Below, one piece after another: positions 1-11,457 of a stretch of DNA of 64,000 nt; position 1 is the first letter of the stretch; each line of letters begins with the position of its first letter. This DNA is from Piezodorus guildinii. Its lineage: Eukaryota > Arthropoda > Insecta > Hemiptera > Pentatomidae. A program made the position numbers and the translations under genes. Below the pieces are notes generated by a model. That model ran no database searches. It was not told the origin of the DNA and saw only the letters and a program-made list of their open reading frames with translations. The stretch lies in contig CM041292.1 of NCBI GenBank assembly GCA_023052935.1, positions 26,122,954 through 26,186,953 of the forward strand, given 5' to 3'.

Positions 1-82
1 AGAGGTACCTGCTGTGGGAGTACAGTTGGATCTTCAGCTGCTCCTGGCTCTCCAGTTTACCACGCACCTCCCACTCGAACTT
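1..82 (-). CDS. Partial host exon, possible ferlin-like C2 domain
   Basis: On the minus strand a typical acceptor (pyrimidine-rich tract ending TTTCAG at 83-88) is followed by 82 bases open to the window edge. They are much richer in G+C than the flank. The peptide runs KFEWEVRGKL then ESQEQLKIQLYSHSRYL. Spacing of F, W, V, E, L, I, Q and S matches the start of the ferlin (otoferlin-type) C2A domain, a calcium/phospholipid-binding fold of membrane-fusion proteins. That family call is from memory of the domain and is tentative; that this is a real exon is much more certain. The rest of the gene lies left of the window. Upstream exons would lie to the right, but none is visible. Confidence 0.6.
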
Positions 83-110
83 CTGAAACAAGAGAGTTTT
101 GGGTCAGTTG
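83..110 (-). other. 3' splice acceptor and polypyrimidine tract
   Basis: Minus-strand CAG at 83-85 is preceded by a C/T-rich run, with a branch-point-like CTGAC further upstream. This sets the right edge of the exon at 82 and implies that an intron runs rightwards into the window. Confidence 0.55.
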
Positions 111-590
111 AATCAGTTTTAGCATAATTTAATAATTTGAATCAGTATAAATTATTTTGTCTTATTTTAAATGTAGAATTATTTTAAATTAAATTAGTGA
201 AATTAGTAATAATAGCTTAATAATATTTTTTACTTTCACTAATCTACATATGAAATATATAGTAAGGGAATGTATTGCGATTGTAAAAGTTTTCGAATAC
301 ACGTTTTAGTGTCCAGCACGAAGAAAAAAAAGTTGTATTGATATTTATAGGATATTGAAATTTCATATTTGAAACAGCTATACGCCCGAGATTTTACAGC
401 AACTTTTCCACTAAAATCGGCCTACCACCAGGCATTTTGTACCTTTTTACAATTTACTCATAAAACGCCTCTAACTTTGACTTTAAATTTTGATCAAACT
501 CTATATATAAATGTAAAATTTAAGGAGATTTAATATGTTATAAGTTTCATTCTGATAGAAATAATCTGAAAGAGCTTAAAAGACGAATTT

Positions 591-596
591 TTGTAC

Positions 597-660
<64 letters not shown>

Positions 661-900
661 CGATTTGGATTTGCTGCTCAACTTCGCCGAGTTGCTATGC
701 GTACACAGCATATCGCATCAATCCTGAAGACAATTTTAAGGTACAAATAGAGGGAGATTCTGCCAAAAAGAAACACTCTGGACATATCGATGGGCCTCTT
801 GGACAAATCGAGCCTAGCCTCAATATATATGGTGATGCAGGATTCCCAGTGATATAATATATATATAATATTAATATATATATAATATATATCATTATTA
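591..900. repeat. (TA)n arrays flanking a 200-bp unknown segment
   Basis: A (TA)n run at about 602-658 is followed by about 200 bases of higher-complexity, more GC-rich DNA (660-857) and another TA-rich run. The open frame through it is only the TA repeat read as YIYIYI plus a non-repetitive tail; no family was recognised. The segment sits inside H copy 1, so it is a later insertion or an expansion of a TA-rich site. Confidence 0.6.
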
Positions 901-1384
901 TTATTAAGTACCTTTATTTTGTAGAAAGAGATTAACCTAATCATCTTATTTGCATTGATAAAGAACGGTGAAATAAACAAGTTGAACAATTTGATGACCA
1001 ACTAAAGTATTAGAAGATGAAACATTTTTTAATCTGATTTTTTTTTTAAATAAGTACACCAATGTAGACGTAATACACCTTTGGAAAGAGAAAGATTTTA
1101 GAAAAAATATATTCTTATATGCAAAGTTTTAAAAGGTAATGTAAATCAACGAATTGTGTATAAACTAATAGCTTATTATTGTATGTAACAATTTAATATA
1201 GTTATATTATTTAATCTGAATCATTTGTTTTCAACGAAACTGATACACTTTTTATTTAAATTTACTTAATAATATTTACAACTTTAAGCTTTCTACAAAT
1301 TAGCAAAACAGTAGACAGAAACTGAATTCGTACACATACCTTCTTAAGCCAATATGGACTTACACTTCACAGATTTTCGTTTCA

Positions 1385-1800
1385 GCAAAAAATACTCATA
1401 TACAAAAACTGCAATCATTTCAATCCAAAATTTTAAGACTCATAACGACAGCTTCTTGCTACGTAAACAACAGAACCCTTCATACGGACTTACAACAACC
1501 AACAGTTGACCAACATATACGAACACTCTATTCTCGTTTTCACAGTAAACTTAACGGAAACGACAATAGACTGATGAACGACATGACAGTAGCAGAAATG
1601 CCAGTCAGAAGAAGGCTAAAGAGAAGCTGGATGAGAGACTTCCTTTGCTAAATTAAAGCGTATGATGGGGTGCTACTGGGCACTTTACTTCCTAATGCCT
1701 ACCATGTCTGATCTCACATATGTCCAACACATTTGCTGATTGTCAGACAGCTTCTGACATGTGTGAATAAAGATATGAAGAGAAACAAAAAGAAAAAAAA
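1385..1800 (+). pseudogene. Jockey-type LINE 3' end (ORF2 C-terminus and 3'UTR)
   Basis: Translation gives the post-RT tail seen in the full elements of this window: LQSFQSKILRLI, then a cysteine/histidine-poor stretch, then RRRLKRSWMRDFL and a stop near 1651. It matches the J1 frame at SFQSKVLRTI and RRLKRQWPRDLL. Downstream is a hairpin GTGCT-ACTG-GGCAC (1670-1683) like that of the other jockey copies, then an A-rich tail near 1785-1802. It is 5'-truncated and inserted in H copy 1; AACTTT on both sides is a weak target-duplication candidate. Confidence 0.65.
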
Positions 1801-1857
1801 AAACTTTTTAAACAGTGGAGGTAAGTGAAAGTCGTATGTTGTCCACACCAGATTTTT

Positions 1858-2681
1858 GTATTATGAACATTTAAATATAAATGCTAGGGTGAGATAAATA
1901 GGGTGTAAAGTTGTGGTTATATGTATTCATGCCAAAAAATATATATAAATATATATAAAAAGAACATTTTTATGAAAATACAAAACTTCTTACCCCCTGG
2001 CGGTATGAAATATACTTTAGGACCGATTCTCATATCCACCAAATATCTTTAGAAACTGTTGCAAAAATCGGTTGAGCCTTTTATTAATGTTTTTTTTTTA
2101 AATTGATTTTAACAGCTGAGGTAAATGAAAATCGTGTGTTACTCCCACCAGAGTTTTGAAAGTTATACACGAGGTAGTGCGGACTCGATTAAGGGTAGGC
2201 CACAGAAGACTAACACAGGAATACCTGATGAAGACCTAAATTTACCTCCTGCGGGGTAAGGCCCACAGTCTCACACGTCATCATGGACTGTTATGCATAT
2301 GAAACTAAGAGGAGGAAAACTGAAATTAATGCTGACATAACACGATATTACAAAATACGATAAAGCTATCTATAAAACTGTTTTCATACCTGAAAGGCAT
2401 TTATATTTTTAAAAAAAAATTAATAGAAGAAATCCTATGTTTATTTTCTAATTTTGTAAGCGTTCTTTTTTTATTTCTATTATGTTATTCTGAAAAAAAA
2501 AAAATATACTTCTAGTGGTTGAAGGACTTTAACGTCTATAAGATAAAAAATAAATGATTATGATATCATAATTATTTTAAGAGGTTGAGTTGCATATCAG
2601 TTTCTTATATATGAAGAGTAAATAATATTTATATAATAAATAATTAAGAAAAATCCTAAGTAACAGACGGGTTGATGGACA
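1858..2681. other. Non-coding; H-family 3' terminus at 2098-2158
   Basis: Holds a lone H 3' end (GAGGTAAATGAAAATCG with CACCAGAG, 2098-2158). Just before it is a segment ending AAAAATCGGTTGAGCC (about 1960-2085), a motif that recurs at 63.27 kb. No gene was seen in the rest. Confidence 0.5.
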
Positions 2682-3002
2682 GTGGCATTGAGATTAAATG
2701 AGGAACTGCACAACAAGGCAGGACATATCACGGCATCAATGAAGAAGAGACAGCTATTATTTTATCTTTTCAGGTATATGCTGATCAATTATCAATTAAC
2801 GGAATGGATATCGGATTTCGTTAACTCTAATACAACAAGGCCGACATGGTTCCAGGAGTGCGAAAAAGATCTGAGGCAAATTGGTATTTCTGACCAAGAA
2901 ATTGCTGACATGGACTCATTAGGAAAATTGGTGAACAACTACCAGGGCTTCAAAATAATAAACATCCCGAAGACAGAGGAGAGGATTTTTGTCAGAACAT
3001 AG
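2682..3002 (+). pseudogene. Possible LINE ORF2 C-terminal fragment
   Basis: An open frame of 106 codons contains KRQLLFYLFRYM, then TRPTWFQECEKDLRQIGI and a terminal YQGFK. This order (a K/R-R-L-x-F-Y segment, a W-F-x-E-x-x-K-D-L-x-x-x-G-I segment, then a short basic end) is typical of the extreme C-terminus of RTE-like reverse transcriptases of insects, downstream of the thumb. No RT core is present, so it is a 5'-truncated or decayed copy. A-rich DNA follows at 3128-3136, where an H copy begins. A true host gene is less likely, because no start context or further exons are seen. Confidence 0.4.
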
Positions 3003-3130
3003 AAAGGTATTCATCGCTGGATATCAAGATATATTGGAAGGAAGTCAAAGCCGGAATAAGAACAAGACTTGGACAATCAAGTGAAGCTGGTTATTATCAC
3101 TCAGTCCATAGAGGCTCAAGTTGATGTACA

Positions 3131-4028
3131 AAAAAATCTGGTGCGGGCAGCACACGACTTTCACTTACCTCAATTTTTAAAATCAATGAAAGAATTTTCA
3201 AATACAACTAGAGATAAAAATACGTGAAACTATTAAAGAATTAATTAAATTGAATTTATATAGAAACATGTGTATTATTAAAAAATCTATTATATTATTA
3301 TCTAAAACAATCACTTAGTTTTATCGGCTTTTTATCACTCTCTATAAACTTTTAAAAGCTTGTGTATGAGATAATATTTTTTCTGAAATCTTTAGCTTTC
3401 TGACGCTATATCATACATGTATATTACTGTTCTTTTGTTCAAAAACGAAAAATTGAAAAAAAAATATTTTTTCAGTTTTCTCCTTTAGTTGGGTATCGAA
3501 TTAATTCAATTTATATATTTACCTGTTTTTCATCAGTGGTAACAAGATAATATAGTTATTTTTATAGAATAAAAAAAAATTAAAGGTACTTTAGAGAAAG
3601 AGACTTTAGAATATCGGCATTTAGGCTCTGTCAGACTATTTTAATCCGAATGAAACCTAAATGATAGTAAAGCCCTGTAAATTTTACATCGATATAGCGA
3701 GTTTAATCAAAATCGTCGGAACCATTTTCGAGAAAATCGAAAAAAGGTGAAAAATGCATGGTATAAAGTGGCTCTTCTGGTAAGCTCATTTTGATGAAAA
3801 AGTTTTTTTAACGTCTCAGGTCTATATTTGTCTGAAATAAGAAATTTCAGTTTTATAGGACTTTCCGTTTCCGCCCGGGAGTAACCACAACACACACACA
3901 AACCTTTTTGCGGGACTTGGTTATTTGGACTCGGGGGACCCTAAAACGTGTATTTTCGTTTAAAACTGGAATTAGAAAATTTTCACGATCACAATACTTT
4001 CCCTTACTATATATAGTAAGTGAAAGCA
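3131..4028 (-). mobile_element. H-family element, near full length
   Basis: The best single copy for defining the family. Read on the minus strand it starts at 4028 with CTTTCACTTACTATATATAG, passes the GATCGTGAAAATTTTC-like block, an ACACACAC stretch near 3893-3903 and a long AT-rich body, and ends with GAGGTAAGTGAAAGTCGTGT, a small GTGC-TGCCC-GCAC hairpin and CAGATTTTTT. About 0.9 kb with no meaningful open frame; short frames inside are chance. Non-autonomous; class inferred below. Confidence 0.75.
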
Positions 4029-5159
4029 AAAATAAAGAACAAAATATTTTATGAATTTTATCCATGTGACCTCATTTAAACCACATGATCATATGACCTA
4101 TGACGGGACTTGTTTTATTAAATGTATTACAATGAATTTTTTTTCACATTAGAAACTTTGTATTGATTAGAAGAAGGAGGAACGTTTTATTTTATTTTAT
4201 TTATGAAATTATTGTAATAAAAAGGTATATATACATGAACAAGTCCTATTTCTAAAATATGGGTATCTGAAAATTAAGAGAAACTCTTGGCGTTGGAATC
4301 TAATTTCGGCACAGCTCAAAAAAAAACAATAAAAAAACATCGTTTCGAAATAAATAAGAAAGATTTACTTCTGACTTATACTATTAAAAATAAGCTAATT
4401 TTTTAAAAATCTAAAGCTAAGGAGTTCACGCAGTTTTGAAAGTTGAGATCTATGGGCTGACAACGGGAATGTTGAAAAGTTTTTAGGTTTATTCCTGCAT
4501 ACGTTTGTTATTTTCTACTTCTCACATGATTCTGGGCATATTTTCAAACCTAGGATAAATATAATGTTTGCTGCTTGGTTTATTTTTCATCCATTAAATA
4601 TAATCTCTACGTCAAAATACGGAAAGCTATAGACGAAGAAGAAATTGTTTGCACCCTTTTATTTGTCATAACCTTGAAGGTATAGTTTAAAACATACATA
4701 AAAAAAAAATATATAAATTAAGCTGTTTGGTGATAAGAAAACTCTCTTAATCTATTTCTGTATAAGCTAGTAAAAAAGAAAACCCATCCAACATGTTATT
4801 ATATACAGTTTGCTGGATGGTATAATAAACTGAATCGTAAAAAAATCTTTTTGGATAACTTATGACGTGTTGTAAACCCTGCAACAATAAAGATAATGCC
4901 TCCTTTTTTTATGAAAGTCTATAAATATGTTTAGTGAGAAAAGTATAAACTTGTTTGATAGCGTCTTGTTTCTGGAGTAAAGTGTATCATCGATTGTTTG
5001 ACACGCGTGAGCTTGGAACATTTCAAGAATGAACAAAATGTAAAACTGAATTTTAAGAATTCGATTGAGTAGGGGATATTTACATTATAAATGAAACATG
5101 CCTAATTTGTATTAGGTTATAAAATTGTAAGATTTATATTTTGTTAACAGATTACTTTA
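4029..5159. other. No gene seen
   Basis: AT-rich unique-looking DNA. A short inverted repeat (CCATCCAAC and GCTGGATGG) lies near 4785-4840. No coding, RNA or transposon signature was recognised. Confidence 0.5.
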
Positions 5160-5396
5160 AATTCCTCAATTGTTCAATTTTTTATTTTTTCATTGGTTTT
5201 GTTGTACATTTTTGTTTGTAATTTTAAAAAGTTGCTTTATTTAATATACTTTATTTATTTTATATTAGTAATGTATGTAAACAGTCTTCAGTTGTTTTTA
5301 TTTAGTATCATTTGTTGTATCAATATATGAACTGTAATGACCAACTCCTTTTGTATGGGGATTACCCCGAAAACAAATAAATATTATTATTATTAT
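5160..5396 (+). repeat. LINE-like 3' tail ending in (ATT)n
   Basis: Ends with a GGGG-ATTA-CCCC hairpin, then AAAACAAATAAA and an ATT-repeat tail. This layout is common for 3' ends of insect LINEs. A related tail without ATT repeats lies at about 6050-6110. The left limit is a guess. Confidence 0.4.
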
Positions 5397-5879
5397 AAAT
5401 TATAAATGAAAGATGTCTTATTGGTGTATTGTGTTTATTGACATTCTATAAAATAATTCTAATAAATTTTCACTATTAACATTGAAAGAACTACTTTATA
5501 CTATGCAGTTTGAATCTTTTTACGATTATCTCAAAAACGGCTCTAACGATTTTGATTAAACTCGGTGTATCGATGTAAAATTTAATGGGCTTTGATATGA
5601 TGTAGTTTTCGTTCTGTTTAAAATAGTCTGACAGGGCTAAAATGCTGATATTTTTCTCCTCAAAAGTACCTTTAATTTTGTTGAATTGAATAAATTAACT
5701 ATATCGTCTTGGTAGCATTGATAAAAAAACGGAATAATATATAAGCTGAACGGATTCGATTTACAAAGAAAGGTTAAATGAAAAAAAAAATTGTTCATGC
5801 AATATTTGTGTTTTTAACATAAAAAGAGTATATAGATGTATAATATACCGTTAGAAAGATTCAGTGTTTATTTTTATTT

Positions 5880-6110
5880 TATCTTCAAAGTGATATTTTG
5901 TTTATTTGTTGTTTCTATTATAGCACCAGTAACTGTTTATTCTTTAATCTGTAATTTATTTTTTAAGGGCAAATTGTTTTAGTAAATTTTCACTATTATT
6001 TTATTTATTTTTAAATGATATGTATATAAAGTTCTAAAACCATAATATTGTAATTTATAGCCAAGCTAGGCTCTATTTGTATGGAGAAGCCCAAAAGACA
6101 AATAAAATTT
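5880..6110 (+). repeat. LINE-like 3' tail inside H copy
   Basis: Ends with a short GG..CC hairpin and AAAGACAAATAAAATTT, resembling the tail at 5160-5396. No coding part was recognised. Confidence 0.35.
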
Positions 6111-6123
6111 CTATTCTATTCTA

Positions 6124-6250
6124 ATTTTATTCCGTGTAAATATTGTATGAATGTAGTATGTATGATATCTTTCAGCACTACTATTAATGTCCAAATTGGG
6201 ACAGATTGTAATTTTACTGAATAAAAATTGTTGTTGAATAGATAAAAAGA
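6124..6250 (+). mobile_element. J2 LINE 3' end, severely 5'-truncated
   Basis: Almost identical to the last 110 bases of the J2 element at 53.15-53.25 kb (TGTATGAATGTAGTATG ... GGGACAGATTGTAATTTTAC). Flanked by the 10-base direct repeat TTCTATTCTA at 6114-6123 and 6251-6260. That is a clean target-site duplication and shows recent LINE activity. Confidence 0.75.
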
Positions 6251-6527
6251 TTCTATTCTATACCGTTGGAAAGCTAAAGATTAAAAAAAGAACATTATTT
6301 TATACACATAAATGTAAAAGTTAATAGAGAGTGATGAAAAGTCGATAAAACTGACTGATTGTAGTAGGTAATAATAGTATAGACATTTAATAAAAATCAA
6401 TGCGATTAATTCTTTAACAATTTATTTTCATATCTGAATGTATTGAAAAATTCTTATAATTGATTATAAAGACGGAGGTAAGTGGAAGTTGTGTGTTTGG
6501 AGCACCAGATTTTTCTGACGTAATTAT

Positions 6528-8526
6528 AGATAAGTGTTGTTCCAACATGCTCAGCCTTTCCCACAGAATTTTTCAAACTACCTGTATGTTACGTAAATAG
6601 AATAAAAATTAAATATATAGCATACGTCATTTGGATGTGGTTAATTAGTGCGTGATTTGTGAACTTTTTAAGTTTTTCATCTTAGGTAGGTAGTGCCTTT
6701 ATATCATTGTATTCGTGTATTTTATAATTACATAACATGCACTGGTTTCGCAGTTTAATTGAATGAGTTAGTTTGTAGATTGTTACTTTGATTATATATT
6801 TACAGGATAAACTGAGTTAAATCGGGATTCTGTTTGTGTTCTGTATTATTTGTAAATATTTTGTTATAAGTATAATTTGATTTCAATATCGTTAAGTATT
6901 GTCTATCTTGGTTATGTAAGTATTGCATAAATTAAATTAGTATTTTAGGTACTCTAAATTTCAACAATTTTCGGTTCCGATTCATATTTAAACAAAATAT
7001 TTCCCTTCCCTATTTTCGAAAGCTATTTATCCTATCATATTACCCAGTAAACGTTATTTTGGGTTGCCTGTTACGGTGGCACTCCAGAAATTTAACAAAA
7101 AAAAAACTTTTCGAAGCCGGTTATAATACATAAGTATATTTTTGGTAACTTATTTTTACAATTTATTAACGAGAGAAATGCTGAATTTGTTGGTAGCATT
7201 GGTATCATGGTATCAGTCTCCATTGGACATATTGCATGTATATTTTCTTTTATATTTTTTGTAGAATATTCAACTCTTATCTTATCGGCCAAGAAGGCGT
7301 GTACTCTTTTTATGAGAATAGCTTTTTATAAAAGTAAATGTTGACTTTTTTGGTTCGATCAGATTATCTAAAGCCCATATATGCATCGAATAAAAGAAGA
7401 TACTTAATGCTATCAATCTATTTATTTTAATTAGTAGGTATTAGTTAATTAATTTAGCTCTGAAAACGGAATACATTAACAAAAATATAACCAGAGAAAT
7501 ATTGGTGTTTATTTTTTTGCGCTTTTTAATAATAAATAATACCTATGTTAGCAGGAAATGCATATTCTGATGCAGTGCAATCACATTTGTAAGACTGATT
7601 TACATTTTTTTTAATGAAATACCTAAAATTTTATATTGGCTGTTCACTAAACCCTATTTGGACTGCTATAGATACCTCTAATTACACCCTTGTATCTAAG
7701 CTTACACGTCTTGGTATTGTCAGCTTCTGATTGATGAGTCCTGTCTTTCAAGGCAACCCCAATGTTTAAAGAATCCTCATGTTTTCTTATAGCCGTTGAG
7801 AATGTGCTCTGTTATTATTTATTTGATAGTTTTTTTATTGGATGTATTCCGCTTACAGAAGGTTATCCTTAGATAATGATAATAAATAATATAAGAATGT
7901 ATTATTAAACAAAAAGATAAATCAAAAAGTCACATCAAAATAATAGTAAAAATACATATAAATATTGTCATATTTAAAAGGAAACCATAGTATAATTGTC
8001 GGAAAATCTTGAGGAAGATGTTTAAGATTATAATTATTAAACATTGCTGCCTTGTAAGGGATGTCCTCATCTCATTGACCATTTTAAAGCTAACCCAAAT
8101 TAATAACACTAGAACCAATTGAGTCTCAGCCATTACTTTTTTTTCTCTTTACGGTGTTATCTACTCTTTCTCTATATATAAAATGATAACGCAATTTTGG
8201 TTTATGCTAACTCCTTCTAAATCACATGATGGATTTTGAAACAGTTTTCAACATCATTTCTGGCATTATTTTTTGAAGGTTTATATATAAAATTTAACTT
8301 TTCTTTAAACGAGAAAACTAAATTTTCTGTAACCAAGTCATCCCTGAAATATAATTATTAACATTGTCGCATAATATACTGTTGGAAAGTGCAAGATTTT
8401 AGAAAAGTTAATATGCAATAAAATAAATCGTACAAGTTATTATAAAGTTGTTGTTAGCCCATACACTTATGACCATTTTTTATTGGTAAAGAGGAAGGTT
8501 ATAATAGTAAAATGTTGCCACCGTCG
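6528..8526. other. No gene seen; decayed H piece at 8355-8425
   Basis: AT-rich. Short frames at 7092-7292 and 7930-8133 have no recognisable family and poor codon character. A segment at about 8355-8425 matches the H body (ATACTGTTGGAAAG). Just before it, 8160-8330 looks like another worn repeat. The rest is unassigned. Confidence 0.45.
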
Positions 8527-9287
8527 CACAGTGGGCCGAATGACCAATTTAGGTGGACAAAAGTCAAGTCAAAAGTTTAGAATTCTCCAGTGCTTCACCT
8601 TTTTATTATTATTTGGCAAGACCCTTAATACTAATATTTCCCGCCATTCCGTGTTTACAAATAAATAGTAAATGAATGAATCATTCATGTTCACACAAGT
8701 GCCTAATAACCGACAGTGGGATTATCTTTATTCGATAGTCATTTATTGTGTTCAAGGTGTAATTAGAGAAAAGTCTTTTTGCTTTTATTTAACAATGGAC
8801 ATTGCTGAGACAAGTAAGATATTATATTTCTAAAGTCGTTATTGAATATACATTGGAATCTCATCGGTAGAGTTGATTTAGCATTTGTAAATATATGCCC
8901 ATATTCAACAAAGAAAAATTATATAACCACCAAGTTACCCCAAGGATTTGTTGGTAGGATTTGTTTCATCAATCCTTCTAGTCATTAGATATTAGAATGA
9001 CTTTTTGCGATTTTTTGCGTTTTGGGTGATACACAATTGTTTTCAGACACAACACTCCGAATCAGAAGGTTTACAATCTATAATTTCAAGAATTTCCTAA
9101 ATGGTATAAAATACATCTATTAGCAGGTTTTAGCAACTCAGAGCCATAATTAGATTTTTTGTATCATTTTTCTCGTATTCTGGGACTTTAAACGTAAAAT
9201 ATAGTGAAGTTTTAGATTTTATTAAATAAATTTGATGTTTGACCACTTTGATTTTGTCCACCTAAATCGGTCATATTGTCCACTGTG
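8527..9287. mobile_element. Non-autonomous TIR DNA transposon, 761 bp
   Basis: Long imperfect terminal inverted repeats of about 40 bases begin CACAGTGG and share the block ATTTAGGTGGACAAAA (left 8527-8570, right 9243-9287 inverted). The 5-base repeat CGTCG lies directly outside both ends (8522-8526 and 9288-9292). There is no transposase frame. The CA(G)NG-like start is hAT-like, but hAT duplications are 8 bp, so the superfamily stays open. Confidence 0.7.
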
Positions 9288-9429
9288 CGTCGTATAGGAT
9301 GCAAGTTGAATTATTCCATTTAATACGCAAGATTTTAGGAACTATTTCTTTCTATAAATAAACTATTTATTCTATTCATCTATAAACTAACATTGTTATT
9401 AATTATTTTAAATTTAATAATCTTTCATG

Positions 9430-10110
9430 AAAACAGATGTATAACGTTGGAAAGCTCAAGGTTTTAGAGAAAATATTTTCTCATACACAAAATTTTAAAA
9501 GTTAACGGAGAATGATGAAAAGCTGATAAAACTGACTGATTGTCGTAGATGATTATATAATTGATTATTCAATAAAACACGTGTTTCTATCGAAACTCGA
9601 ATGATTCTTTAACAATTTATTTTCGTCTTTAATATATTTAAAAATTCTTTTCTTTTCTTTTTTAATGTTTCAGGAATTTTTACTTAATATTACACACTTA
9701 AATAAGCACACCTTAACTTCCTTTTGTTAATTATTTATTTTATTTCATAATTGTTTACATCATTTATCAACGTTTCGGGGTTCTTTCCTCATTCTCAAGA
9801 TATTATGTGCTTATCTAAAAGTTCATCTATTTTTTTCATCAAATTCGATGTATTGTACACTGAAACATTAGAAAAGAAAAGAAACGAAATTTAAATATGG
9901 AAATTAGCAACTTTTAGATAAGCACATAATATCTTGAGAATGGGGAAAGTACCCCGAAACGTTGATAAATTATGTAAACAATTATGAAATAAAATAAATA
10001 ATTAACAAAAGGAAGTTAAGGTGTGCTTATTTGAGTTTGTAAAATTAAAAATTATTATGTTGATTCTAACGACAGAGGCAAGTGAAAGTCGTTGAGTTGA
10101 GAATGAGCAC
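9430..10110 (+). mobile_element. H-family 3' half, split by a palindrome
   Basis: H body at 9430-9660 and H 3' terminus at 10040-10110 (GACAGAGGCAAGTGAAAGTCG). A 360-bp palindrome sits between. The 5' half is missing. Confidence 0.6.
9670..10035. repeat. Large palindrome with stem-GAAACGTTG motif
   Basis: Arms of about 150 bases: 9690-9825 reads back as 9910-10025, for example AGATAAGCACATAATATC and its complement. The right arm contains GGGG-AAAGTA-CCCC followed directly by GAAACGTTG (about 9942-9964). A second palindrome with the same stem-GAAACGTTG design lies at 42.2 kb. Probably a foldback-like or retroelement-derived unit. Confidence 0.6.
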
Positions 10111-10697
10111 GTACATTCATCTTGATATTTTCCACTACTGATTGACCCAGAAGACATGAAAATGAAAAGAAAGTTCAAAAAAGTAGATGGTATCTTTTAT
10201 CGAATAAAAAGTTGGTATCATTACCTAATGGACTCCGCTCTTCAAGAAAAATGTTCAAAGCCAGGGGAGATTGATTACTCTACTCAAAGAGTTTTAAACT
10301 AAATAGAGAAAAATCATAATAGTTATTAAAAAGTAAACTTTTTAGTGCTTTGTGTAGTTATTGAGTTAGTTCTATTTAAAGGTCAGCACACTCCAACTAC
10401 TTTAAAAGAGCAGTTCAGTGGTTGAATATAATATAATTAAAGCAGTTTACTTTGAACTATGTTTTACTGAACAAAATATTTACTATTACTCAAACTTTCA
10501 AATTAACCAATATTCTAACAAAAGTTGCAAATTTAATATATTCTTCATGAATATGTATTTATTTAAACAAGATCTCATGCTATAATTTTCAAGAGCGGAT
10601 CGAGTGTTTTCGTTTGGGGAAAAGTAAGTTGAAAATCGTTTGGGGGAGACCTGAAGAGTTGAATACGTAAGCAGTCTATAAATATATTTCTATGAAT
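10111..10697. other. No gene seen
   Basis: AT-rich, no recognisable features. Confidence 0.5.
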
Positions 10698-10972
10698 CGA
10701 GAATACTGGGAGGAAAAGAAATAATTTTAATCATTGGGAGGATTAGAAATAATAGTATAAAATATAACTGTTTTCGGGCTACAAGCAGAAAGGTTTCTTA
10801 AAAGGGCTATGCAAAAAATACACCCCTCCACTCCTAGAGCAGGGATAGCCCTCTGCCTGAGGAGTCAGCCGGACGCAGGAAGTCGGGGGTCAAGCCAGGA
10901 AACAATTATGCAGTTATGTACCTTATTTATGTTATAATATGTAGTAAATCTGAACAAACCTTAGTATTCTCG
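10698..10972. mobile_element. Candidate MITE with GAGAATACT termini
   Basis: Ends are CGAGAATACT (10698) and AGTATTCTCG (to 10972), a 10-base perfect inverted repeat. Inside, around 10835-10900, is a GC-rich stretch with a tRNA B-box-like GGGGGTCAAGCC. A second pair with the same terminus is at 39537-39951. Confidence 0.4.
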
Positions 10973-11165
10973 ATAATGATAATGCTTCACTGTTTATTTT
11001 CATGTGTTTTTTCATATGTACTGTTTAATAAATAAATGTGTATTTTAAGTTAATCACTTCATTCACCTTAATGCCAACTGATCCCAATAATGAATTGATG
11101 AACATTATGCCTTAGGAAGAGTAACGTAATAATTTTATCAGATAAGAACCTAAAATTTACATATT

Positions 11166-11226
11166 AATTAAAACAATTTCGAAGTCACCGCTGCCTTAGA
11201 AAAGTAGCGGCCGAAATATAGTAATA
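11166..11226 (+). repeat. Shared CCGCTGCCTTAGAAAAG hairpin repeat
   Basis: CACCGCTGCCTTAGAAAAGT and following CATAG/TATAG-CAATAT-like sequence recurs at 40170-40215, where the stem is a cleaner GCTGC...GCAGC. The family is unknown. The ORFs around it are chance. Confidence 0.4.
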
Positions 11227-11440
11227 TAACCTGTACCTCAACAATCCATGAAAGATGTTAGACTCAGTACAAATGAGGATTTGTACCTCTTCTAACAGTA
11301 CAATAAGGTGATTGTACAATAAGCCGAGATCACACTCAGCCACTAGATTTTGGGAACCCACGTTATAAATAACCAAATAAATAATATTTTGCAACAGCCA
11401 GGATTCAAAACCTGGGCCCGGAGGACATTAGGCCAGTACT
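11214..11440 (-). mobile_element. S2 SINE, diverged
   Basis: Minus-strand order matches the S2 copy at 42.5 kb: a tRNA-like head with a B-box-like segment near 11400-11415, the AATATTATTTATT spacer, then the GATCTCGGC and GAGGTACAGG blocks. Head and tail are worn. Confidence 0.55.
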
Positions 11441-11457
11441 ATAAACATATAAATTGG

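Larger units (their letters stand above)
231..1857 (+). mobile_element. H-family element copy 1, interrupted
   Basis: H is the commonest repeat here. This copy starts with the 5' motif ACTTTCACT and the AAATATATAGTAAGGG block at 231-265, runs to about 598, resumes at about 905-1275 and ends at 1812-1857 with GAGGTAAGTGAAAGTCG and CACCAGATTTTT. The start and end motifs are inverted repeats of each other. It is interrupted by a TA-repeat block with about 200 unknown bases (591-900) and by a LINE 3' end (about 1280-1810). No protein is encoded. Confidence 0.7.
5478..6527 (+). mobile_element. H-family element, interrupted by LINE tails
   Basis: The H body starts internally at about 5478 (5' end missing) and runs to about 5870, resumes at about 6258 and ends at 6527 with GGAGGTAAGTGGAAGTTG and CACCAGATTTTT. 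The motif ATACCGTT(A/G)GAAAG occurs on both sides of the interruption, so either two H copies are joined or the insertion duplicated this site. Confidence 0.65.

Noticed and set aside
591..857. 88-codon frame starting with a long YIYIYI run
   Set aside because: It is the (TA)n microsatellite read as codons; the same type of frame appears at 16662-16892 and 35820-36089.
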